Assembly (NCBI GenBank): GCA_001794125.1
Contig: MGJF01000001.1
Coordinates: forward strand, 1 to 54,022
Length of the DNA: 54,022 nucleotides
Origin: Candidatus Yanofskybacteria bacterium RIFCSPHIGHO2_01_FULL_43_32
Lineage (GTDB): Bacteria > Patescibacteriota > Minisyncoccia > 2-02-FULL-40-12 > GWA2-44-9
Direction: 5' to 3'
The position numbers and the translations under genes were made by a program. How positions within the stretch are numbered: the first letter of the stretch is position 1; the number at the start of each line of letters is the position of its first letter. This document shows, in pieces, positions 36,943-44,700 of the stretch. The notes beneath the pieces were generated by a model, which ran no database searches, was not told the DNA's origin, and saw nothing but the letters and a program-made list of their open reading frames with translations.

Positions 36943-38001
36943 TTATTTTCTTTCTTCCAGTTTAACTTTCACCTTAACTTGCCGGTCTTTTCTCAAAACA
37001 GTCAGTTCTACTTCTGATTCAACTTTAAATTTTTGGAGCATATCCTGAAGCTCTTCGGATATTTTTTCCCCGTTTAATTCCAGAATTATGTCGTTCTCTC
37101 TGATTCCGGCTTTTTCCGCGGGAGAGTCGGGGACAATGGCCACGGAATCCGGTCGGTGGTCTCGAACGACTAAAGCTCCGTAATCAACCGGCAAAGAATA
37201 TTGCTTCTGCAGTTTTTTGTCTAATTTTACGTATTGAAGACCTAAATACGGCTTAACGATCCTTCCGTATTTTATAATGTCTTCAAGGTCTTGCTTTGCC
37301 CAGTTTATCGGAATTGAGAACCCTATGTTCTGGGCGCCGAAAATAATAGCGGTGTTGATGGCGACCACCTCTCCGTCGATGTTTATCAGCGGACCGCCTG
37401 AATTGCCCTGATTAATGGCTACATCTGTCTGAAGAACGCCCCGCAGATGTTCCATTTCTCCCCCGGTGCCCAGAGCGGCGGAAATACTTCTTGATAATCC
37501 GGAAATTATTCCTTTTGAAACGGTATTGGAAAACATGCCCAAGGCATTTCCGATGGCGAGTACGGTTTGTCCCAGTTCAAGCTTTGACGAATTTCCCAGA
37601 CGAACGGCTGGCAACCCTTTTCCGCCAGCTGGCGGATTAATTTTCAAAACGGCAATGTCATTTATCGGGTCTCGGGAGAGGACTTTTGCCGGATATTCCT
37701 GAAGGTCGGTCGTAATGACGGTGTATTCGGCATCCTGATCAAAAACGACATGTTTGTTGGTGAGTATAAGACCGTCGGGATGAACGATAAATCCGGAGCC
37801 GCCGCCCACGCTTATTTTTTCTTTTTGGCCGTCCTCAACTTCTCCGAACAGGAATGGGTTTGAAAAAGGAGTACCGGGCATGCCGTAAACCCCCTTAATT
37901 TTTGGAAGGAATTTTGATATAACGACACTAACCACCGAAGGAGCGACTTTTCTCACTGCTTCAATGGGAAGCTTGTCGTATTCATTAGATAATGTAGTCA
38001 T
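36943..38001 (-). CDS. htrA: HtrA/DegP-like serine protease with PDZ domain
   Basis: A 352-aa trypsin-fold protease. The catalytic triad is His in LTNKHVV, Asp in NDIAVLK and Ser in GNSGGPL. One PDZ domain (about 255-345) ends the protein (SPAEKAGIRENDIILELNGEKI). Unlike most HtrA proteins it has no signal peptide or membrane anchor; an in-frame stop 18 bases upstream rules out a longer start. The palindrome TCCGCCAGCTGGCGGA adds PPAGG after the Asp strand. The promoter TTGAAA-17-CATACT ends 6 bases before the ATG. Confidence 0.93.
   Translation of the reverse strand: MTTLSNEYDKLPIEAVRKVAPSVVSVVISKFLPKIKGVYGMPGTPFSNPFLFGEVEDGQKEKISVGGGSGFIVHPDGLILTNKHVVFDQDAEYTVITTDLQEYPAKVLSRDPINDIAVLKINPPAGGKGLPAVRLGNSSKLELGQTVLAIGNALGMFSNTVSKGIISGLSRSISAALGTGGEMEHLRGVLQTDVAINQGNSGGPLINIDGEVVAINTAIIFGAQNIGFSIPINWAKQDLEDIIKYGRIVKPYLGLQYVKLDKKLQKQYSLPVDYGALVVRDHRPDSVAIVPDSPAEKAGIRENDIILELNGEKISEELQDMLQKFKVESEVELTVLRKDRQVKVKVKLEERK
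37621..37636. repeat. In-frame palindrome TCCGCCAGCTGGCGGA in htrA
   Basis: Identical to the tsaD copy at 31989. It adds PPAGG between VLKI and GLPAVRLG, which are joined by a short loop in homologs. Confidence 0.7.
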
Positions 38002-38007
38002 ACCATA

Positions 38008-38036
38008 AGTATGAGGCTAAAAAAGAAATTTTTCAA
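38008..38036 (-). promoter_or_regulatory. Leaderless-type promoter of htrA
   Basis: TTGAAA, 17-base spacer, CATACT, 6 bases before the ATG. It lies inside the start of the divergent glycosylase gene. Confidence 0.55.
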
Positions 38037-38523
38037 TAGAAATACCGTTGTTGTTGCCAGAGAATTGCTTGGCAAGTTTTTGGTCAGACGCATCGGCAAT
38101 AAATTAATCCGAGCCGGAATAACCGAAACCGAGGCCTATTGCGGAATACGGGACCTTGCCTGCCACGCTTCAAAAGGTTTAACCAAGCGGACAAAAGTCA
38201 TGTTCGGTCCGGCCGGATTTTCTTATGTTTATATGATTTACGGAATGTATCATTGCTTGAATATCGTTACCGAGAAAGAAGGAAATCCATCGGCGGTATT
38301 GATAAGGGCTGTTGGTTATGAAAATTGCGATGGGCCGGGGAAACTTTGCCGGGAATTAAGAATAGACAAAAAGCTTAATGAAATAGATATAACAAAAAGC
38401 GGTTTATTGTGGATTTAAAACAATAAAATTAAAACCCCAAAATCTCAAATCAAAAAAGGCAAACGCATCGGCGTAGATTATGCCGGAAAGTGGAAGGATA
38501 AATTGTGGCGGTTCTATTTGTAA
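38011..38523 (+). pseudogene. 3-methyladenine DNA glycosylase (AAG/MPG) with an in-frame stop
   Basis: MPG family enzymes excise alkylated purines. The first 135 codons match well (RELLGKFLVR, ITETEAYCG, DLACHASKGLTKRTKVMFGP, YVYMIYGMYHCLNIVTE, GPGKLCREL). A TAA follows GLLWI at 38416. The same frame then continues with KGKRIGVDYAGKWKDKLWR and FYL, the true C terminus of the family, up to a second TAA at 38521. One base change (GAA to TAA) explains it. Either a recent nonsense mutation, a sequencing error or readthrough. The truncated product would lack the final conserved strand. Confidence 0.8.
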
Positions 38524-38529
38524 TTGTTG

Positions 38530-38557
38530 TTGACTTCAGGCGTGGGGGTGGTATTCT
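38530..38557 (+). promoter_or_regulatory. Promoter of the ClpP-like gene
   Basis: TTGACT, 16-base spacer, TATTCT, directly after the glycosylase reading frame. Confidence 0.6.
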
Positions 38558-38589
38558 GCGGGCAACTGAACATTAAAAAGGAAACTAAA

Positions 38590-39204
38590 GTGGAACAGTC
38601 GGTGTGTCGTTCAGTGAGGCTCGACTCTGTCGATGAGAAGCTTGAGCTTTTGGCCGATAGAGGTATTTTTATTATCGGCGGTGAAATTGATGCCGGTACC
38701 GTAGGAGGATTGTTTGCCAACCTGTTTACAAAATTAACACCTGAAACGAAGAAGCCGCTTTGGATAATGCTGGACTCTCCCGGCGGAAGCATCTATCAAG
38801 GATTGGCCGTCTATGATTTTTTGAGAGCCGTTGCTCTTCAGGGTTGGGAGGTAAACATCATATCTGTCGGCGATGTTGCTTCAATGGCAGTATGTATTCT
38901 TCAGGCCGGAACAAAGCGCTATTCTTTTCCAAATACCCAATTTACCGTTCATCAGGCCAGTATGAGCGGTGAGGGTGAACACCAGGAAGTAAATAAACTT
39001 TTAGAAAGCGCCGAAGAGTTAAAACGGTTGAACAAGGTTGTTTTTAAGATTGTTGCCGAACGGTCGGGCATGGATATGAAAGAGCTGTTGAATCTTTCCA
39101 GAAAAACCGACTATTCCATCAGCGCCGATAAGGCCAAAGGATTCGGTCCGCATGGGCTGATTGATGAAGTGGTCGCCACGTTTCCCTTCCAAATAAACGG
39201 CTAA
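38590..39204 (+). CDS. ClpP-like serine protease
   Basis: A 204-aa protein from the GTG at 38590, favoured because AAGGA precedes it and a promoter lies just upstream; the TTG at 38524 would place the start before the promoter. The active Ser is in GDVASMAVCILQAG, His in FTVHQAS and a probable Asp in GLIDEV. SPGGSIYQGLAVYDFL is typical of ClpP. The Ser box reads DVASMA instead of GQAASMG, so it is a divergent member. No clpX is adjacent. A terminator follows. Confidence 0.85.
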   Translation: MEQSVCRSVRLDSVDEKLELLADRGIFIIGGEIDAGTVGGLFANLFTKLTPETKKPLWIMLDSPGGSIYQGLAVYDFLRAVALQGWEVNIISVGDVASMAVCILQAGTKRYSFPNTQFTVHQASMSGEGEHQEVNKLLESAEELKRLNKVVFKIVAERSGMDMKELLNLSRKTDYSISADKAKGFGPHGLIDEVVATFPFQING

Positions 39205-39220
39205 GTTAAGCCGTTTTTTT
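39195..39220 (+). terminator. Terminator of the ClpP-like gene
   Basis: AAACGGCT-AAGTT-AAGCCGTTTTTTT, overlapping the last codons. Confidence 0.8.
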
Positions 39221-39248
39221 ATTTGAGAAATTAAGGTAAGATGTGTGT

Positions 39249-40856
39249 ATGGTAAAAGAGTGGTTAAGAAAAAAAATTTCAAGCAAATTTCCGGATATAG
39301 AATTCGATATTTTAACGCCCCCCTCCTTCGCTAAAGCTTCGGAGGGCAAGCCGGATTTGGGGGATTATTCCGTTAATCTTGCCTTTATTGTTGCCAAAAG
39401 GGATGGGATAAGTCCAATGGAAGCGGGTAAGAATTTAATAGGAGAATTTTCGGGCGACAAAGAATTCAGCAAAAAATTCAGCAAGATTCAGTTTGTTCCA
39501 CCGGGGTTTATTAATTTTTATTTAAGCGAAGAATTCTTAAGGTTATCTCTCGAAACAATTATAAAAGAAGGAGACAAATTTGGGGATTCTGAAGCGGGCA
39601 AGGGGACCAAGATAAACCTTGAATTTGTTTCAGCCAATCCGACGGGTCCGTTAACGGTCGGCAATGCCCGCTCTGCGTCTTTTGGCGATACGCTTGGAAA
39701 TATTTTTAAAAAAACCGGATACGAAGTGAGAAAAGAATATTACATTAATGATGTCGGGAATCAGGTGAACAAGCTTGCCGAATCGGTAAAATTAAGAATG
39801 CTTGAATTGAAAGGCGAGAAAGTGGAATTTGGCCCTGACTTGTATCAAGGCGAATACGTGAAAGAAATAGCCAAAGAATTTTTGGACAAAGTCGTTTCAG
39901 AAAAAGATATTCCCGGCCAAGTGATAAAAGCCATGACAGACGGGGCCAAGAGCTCTGCAAAAAAAATGGGCGTCGAGTTCGATGAATGGTTTCCTGAATC
40001 GCGGCTTCATGAAAGCGGAGAAGTTAAGGAAGTTCTTGCCGAACTGGAGTTAAGGGGATTTATTGTTGAGGAAGACGGAGCCAAGTGGTTAAAGATAAAT
40101 GACGACCAGAAAGCTGTTCTGGTCAAAAGTGATGGCTCAACTACATATTTATTGAACGATATCGCTTATACCAAAAATAAATTTGAGAGAGGATTTACGA
40201 GTGCCCTAAATATCTGGGGCGCGGACCATCACGGCGATATCATAAGACTGAAAACGGGTGTTGCCGCTTTGGGCTATGATCCGGACCGTCTGGAAATACT
40301 TCTTCACCAGTTTGTCTCCATTAAAGAAAAAGGCGAACTTCAAAAAATGTCCAAAAGAGCCGGGCGATTCGTACTTTTTGATGAACTGCTGGCCGAGGTC
40401 GGCAAAGACGCTGTCAGGTTTTTCTTTCTGACAAGGGACTTAAATACTCACATGGAGTTTGATATTGACCTGGCTAAAAAACAATCAAAAGAAAATCCGG
40501 TTTTCTATATTCAATACGCGTTTGCGCGCTTAAACAGTGTTTTTGCGAAAGCGGAGGGAACCCGGACCGGTAATGCGGATAGAATTAAAGAAGAGGAGGA
40601 ATTCCGGTTATTAAAGGACCTTATTAAGCTTCCGGAAATTATCGAAGATATTTCTCAAAATTATCAGGTTCATCATTTGGCCCGGTATGCTTTGAATCTT
40701 GCCGGTGATTTTCATAAATTTTATGAGAAGCATCATATCATTCAAGAGAATGACACGGAACTGCAGTCGGCGCGCCTTTTGCTTGCCCGGGGAGTGCACA
40801 TGGTTTTGAGGATTTGTTTAGACCTTATGGGTCTTTCGGCTCCGGAGAGAATGTAG
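39249..40856 (+). CDS. argS: Arginyl-tRNA synthetase
   Basis: A 535-aa class I synthetase. The N-terminal additional domain (1-105), catalytic block FVSANPTGPLTVGNARSASFGD, tRNA-binding YYINDVGNQV, and QKMSKRAGRFV near the KMSK position are clear. The HIGH signature is TVGN here: both His positions are changed. The C-terminal DALR anticodon-binding domain ends LMGLSAPERM. Residues about 25-33 (PSFAKASEG) derive from a palindromic insert. The ATG at 39249 is preferred over one 6 bases earlier; no Shine-Dalgarno site is present. Confidence 0.95.
   Translation: MVKEWLRKKISSKFPDIEFDILTPPSFAKASEGKPDLGDYSVNLAFIVAKRDGISPMEAGKNLIGEFSGDKEFSKKFSKIQFVPPGFINFYLSEEFLRLSLETIIKEGDKFGDSEAGKGTKINLEFVSANPTGPLTVGNARSASFGDTLGNIFKKTGYEVRKEYYINDVGNQVNKLAESVKLRMLELKGEKVEFGPDLYQGEYVKEIAKEFLDKVVSEKDIPGQVIKAMTDGAKSSAKKMGVEFDEWFPESRLHESGEVKEVLAELELRGFIVEEDGAKWLKINDDQKAVLVKSDGSTTYLLNDIAYTKNKFERGFTSALNIWGADHHGDIIRLKTGVAALGYDPDRLEILLHQFVSIKEKGELQKMSKRAGRFVLFDELLAEVGKDAVRFFFLTRDLNTHMEFDIDLAKKQSKENPVFYIQYAFARLNSVFAKAEGTRTGNADRIKEEEEFRLLKDLIKLPEIIEDISQNYQVHHLARYALNLAGDFHKFYEKHHIIQENDTELQSARLLLARGVHMVLRICLDLMGLSAPERM
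39321..39346. repeat. In-frame palindromic insert (family CCTCCTTCGC...CGGAGG) in argS
   Basis: CCCTCCTTCGCTAAAG followed by CTTCGGAGGG, translated PSFAKASEG. Same family as the valS insert. Confidence 0.65.
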
Positions 40857-41276
40857 TATGAAAGAAAATAATCCCGCTCCAAGTATATCCATCAGGAGAT
40901 CGTTTATCGTGTCGTCCATGTCGCCCATAAAATAAGCCCTAACGCCGAAATTTTTATAGATCGGCTCGATTAACGTTTGGTTGGCCAAGTATTCGGCGAA
41001 TTCCCAAGTTACTCCTATAAACGAGACTGCGCCCAAAATGATCAGGGTGTTTTTTAATTTTGAATCAGCGGGGAGATGGTCTTTCAGGTACGCTGAAAAA
41101 AACATGGCCACGAAAAATCCTCCCGAAAAATGTAAAACCTGGTCAGACCAGGAATAGTCAAGATACCACCCGTAACAGAGGCTTATGATGTTAATAAAAA
41201 ATATCGCAATCAGGAATAAAAAAGCTTTTTTCATCTTCTGTTGATTAAATTTAACATCTAAGATAAAATTATTCAA
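40818..41276 (-). CDS. Membrane protein resembling DUF2238/YjdF
   Basis: A 152-aa polytopic protein with about four membrane helices. WSDQVLHFSGGFFVAMF and GVTWEFAEYLANQ...DDTINDLLMDILGA resemble the H..G, WE..E and GDT.ND...D..G motifs of YjdF-like membrane proteins. The role is unknown. The 3' end overlaps the end of argS by 39 bases on the opposite strand. An internal ATG (MKKAFLF, 41234) is an alternative start and would remove a poorly hydrophobic N terminus. Confidence 0.65.
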   Translation of the reverse strand: MNNFILDVKFNQQKMKKAFLFLIAIFFINIISLCYGWYLDYSWSDQVLHFSGGFFVAMFFSAYLKDHLPADSKLKNTLIILGAVSFIGVTWEFAEYLANQTLIEPIYKNFGVRAYFMGDMDDTINDLLMDILGAGLFSFILHSLRSRKTHKV

Positions 41277-41300
41277 TCAGTTTTTCAATAAGGAAGATAA

Positions 41301-41762
41301 ATGACCGCACCGGCTCACTACGCCATCGGCGCTGCGAGCGCATTGCTCATTCAAAATTATCTTCCGGCCGAATCCGGTGACAAGACAAGAATAGCATGGG
41401 CTTTGGGGATTGCTGTTGCATCGCATGTCGCCGCAGACGCTATTCCCCACGCTGAGCATTTTCTTAAGGGGTGGCATCTTTTCTTGGAACTTATTGTTGA
41501 GACGACAGCGATGCTTGCCGTTCTTGTCGGCGCTTCACGTTCCCCGTTTGCGGCCGCGATAATTTTGTCGGGTATGGCGGGAGCGGCCATACCCGACGGG
41601 CTTGGCATGCTAAGCCACTGTGTTAATTGGCCGGCTCTTTCATGGGTAGACGATAAAACGCATTTGTTTCACGGCAAATTGAATTTATTCTATGCCACTT
41701 TCTTTGTGCAAGTAGTGATAACTATCCTGTGCAGTATTTACGTCCGCATCAAAACCGCTTGA
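41301..41762 (+). CDS. Membrane protein with metal-binding-type His/Asp pattern
   Basis: A 153-aa protein with about four membrane helices. AHYAIGAASALL, ASHVAADAIPHAEH and HLFHGKLN place His and Asp as in the YdjM/membrane-bound metal-dependent hydrolase group (H...H...D...H). AAGGAAG lies 4 bases before the ATG. Enzymatic activity is only an inference. Confidence 0.6.
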   Translation: MTAPAHYAIGAASALLIQNYLPAESGDKTRIAWALGIAVASHVAADAIPHAEHFLKGWHLFLELIVETTAMLAVLVGASRSPFAAAIILSGMAGAAIPDGLGMLSHCVNWPALSWVDDKTHLFHGKLNLFYATFFVQVVITILCSIYVRIKTA

Positions 41763-41778
41763 AAAGCGGTCCTTTTTT
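41754..41778 (+). terminator. Terminator before ileS
   Basis: ACCGCTT-GAA-AAGCGGT then CCTTTTTT. The ileS -35 box overlaps the hairpin. Confidence 0.75.
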
Positions 41779-41787
41779 ATCTATAAT
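41759..41787 (+). promoter_or_regulatory. Promoter of ileS
   Basis: TTGAAA, 17-base spacer, TATAAT, 9 bases before the ATG at 41797. Confidence 0.75.
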
Positions 41788-41796
41788 CAAGTCAGA

Positions 41797-44700
41797 ATGA
41801 GCGACTTTAATTTTGCCGATAAAGAAAAAAGGATACTGGATTTTTGGAGAGATAATAAAATTTTCGAAAAATCTCTGGCCCTCCGACAATCTCAGGGCAA
41901 GTGTTTTGTTTTTTTTGAAGGTCCGCCGACGGCAAACGGACTGCCTCACATCGGGCATTTTCTGACCAGGATTTATAAAGATGTCTATGGCCGTTACAAG
42001 ACAATGCGCGGATTTTATGTCCAAAGAAAAGCCGGCTGGGACACCCACGGTCTGCCGGTGGAAATAGAAGTTGAAAAGGAGCTGGGTTTTAAAAACAAAA
42101 AAGACATCGAGATATACGGGATAGACAAATTCAACAAGAAAGCCAAAGAGAATGCCGGAAAATATATTAAGGAATGGGAAGAGATGACCAAAAAAATGGG
42201 ATTTTGGGTTGATTTGAAAAATCCCTACTTTACTTATAAAAATCAGTATATTGAATCGCTTTGGTCAATCATCAAAAAGATTTGGGACAGGAAATTATTA
42301 TATTTAGCGCATCGGGTCGTGCCTTTTTGTACAAGATGCGGGACAGGATTGTCTTCACATGAGGTAGCACAAGGATATAAAAGTGTAAAAGACAAATCGG
42401 TTTACATAATGTTCAAAATGAAGGGTGGCACCAACTCAAATTCTTATGTTCTTTCGTGGACGACCACGCCTTGGACACTTCCGGGTAATGTGGCTTTAGC
42501 TATTAATCAAAATTTATCTTACATTCGTGCGAGGATAAAGATTAATGGAGCAGAGCAGTGGGTAATAACCGCGGAAAGTACGTGGCCAAAAATTAGACAA
42601 TTTTTAGTTGAAAAAGGATTCCATCCTCATGAACAAGGGAGCCAAATACCAGTAAGGGAATTAATTGGCGAATCATATGAACCACTTTTTGATATTCCGA
42701 AATTAAAATCTCAATCGTCCTATAAAATTTATCCAGCGGATTTTGTAAACGCTGATGACGGAACAGGCGTAGTTCATACCGCGGTAATGTACGGTGAGGA
42801 CGATTACAATTTAGGAACCAGGATTGGCTTACCGAAATTTCATACCGTTGATGAGCGGGGCAGGTTTATTCATGTCGGACAGGGCCTGGACGGAATGTAT
42901 GTGAAGGATAAAGAAACAGATAATTTGATAATCGAAATTCTTGAAAAGAAAGGCAACCTTCTAAAGACGGAAGAATATGAACATGATTATCCTTTCTGCT
43001 GGAGATGCGATACGCCGCTTTTGTATTACGCCAAAGAATCCTGGTTCATAAAAATGTCGGCGGTGAATAAGGAGTTGCTGAAGAGTAATCAGAAAATAAA
43101 CTGGTTCCCCGGACACATTAAAGAAGGCCGATTCGGCCAATGGCTCAAAGAAGGGAAGGACTGGGCATTTTCTCGCGAGAGATATTGGGGAACGCCTCTG
43201 CCGATATGGAAATGCAGCGACTGCGGCGAGTTTGTGACAATCGGTTCGTTAGATGAATTGGAAAAAAACAGATACAAGCCAAAAAATGAATTCTATGTTC
43301 TGCGCCACGGACACAGCGAGAAAAACGGAAGACCCGGAGAGCCGGCGACGATAAGCTCCCGTTTGGAACACGACAAATACCATTTGACCGAAGATGGCAT
43401 AGAGCAGGTAAAAAACGTCGCAAAGAAATTAAAAAAACTTGGCGGAGTGGACACGATAATTTCTTCGCCGTTTTTGAGAACCAAAGAAACTGCCCGGATA
43501 ATTGCCGATGAATTGGGCTTGAAGGTTCACTTGGAACCGGAGATAAGAGAGTATGACCATGGTTCCGCGTGTGAAGGAAAAACCGAACATGTCTGCTTGG
43601 TTGCCCATGCTGACCAAAGATGGGAAACCAAAACTCCTGACGGTGAGAGTTGGATGGAACTGCGAAGGAGAATGTCCGGATTCTTGAGAGATCTTGACGC
43701 TAAACATGAAGGAAAGCGTATCCTGCTTGTCAGCCATGGCGACCCGATATTTCTTTTGGAGACATTTACTTTGGGGCTTGCCAAAGACGAAGCCCCGGCT
43801 TCAAGAGAAAAGATATATCCCAAAGAGGCCGAACTTAAGAAATTGAATCTGAAGAACTGGCCGCATGACGATGACGGAGAATTGGATTTACACAGACCTT
43901 ATATCGACCGGATAGTTTTAAAATGCAAAAAGTGCGGCGGAAAGATGGCAAAAATACCTGACCTGATTGATGTCTGGTTTGATTCCGGCGCCATGCCCTA
44001 TGCCCAACAGCATTGGCCGTTTGAAAACGGGAAGATGTTCAAGGAACAATTTCCTGCCGACTTTATCGTTGAAGCAATAGACCAGACCAGAGGATGGTTC
44101 TTCACGCTTCTTGCCATATCGACCTTGCTTGAAAAGGGCGCGCCGTATAAGAACGTAATGGTGCTTGGCCATGCGCTTGATGAAAAAGGCCAGAAGATGT
44201 CCAAATCCAAAGGCAACTATGCGCCGGTGATGGAATTTATGAATAAATACGGCGTTGATGTTTTGAGATGGTATTTTTTGTCGTCAATGACGATAGGCGA
44301 GAGCAAAAGCGTAATCCCGAGAGAAATAGAAGATAAGCAGAAAGGATTTTTCGGCACGCTCGGAAATTGTATAAAATTTTATGAATTATATGCTACTGAA
44401 CCAACGACCAACGACCAACGACCAACGACTTTATTAGACAAGTGGATATTGTCAAAATTAAATGAACTGATTGTAGAAGTATCGGATTGCTTGGATAAAT
44501 ACGATCCAACCTCGGCGGCTAAAGCGGTAGAGAAATTTGTTGCGGAGGATTTTTCCAATTGGTGGTTAAGGCGTTCCCGAAGAAGAAAAGAAGCCCTCGG
44601 CTTGTTAAGGTTTTTGCTTTTGGAGGTTGCCAAAATAATCGCCCCGTTCATTCCTTTTACTGCGGAAGATATTCATATGCGTATGCACGCCGGCCAAAAT

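Noticed and set aside
38524-38589. TTG start 66 bases earlier for the ClpP-like gene
   Set aside because: It precedes the promoter found at 38530-38557 and encodes no conserved residues.
43785-43805. GAAGCCCCGGCTTC palindrome in the phosphatase domain of IleRS
   Set aside because: Short, seen only once, and it encodes residues in a normal loop; not counted as an insert family.
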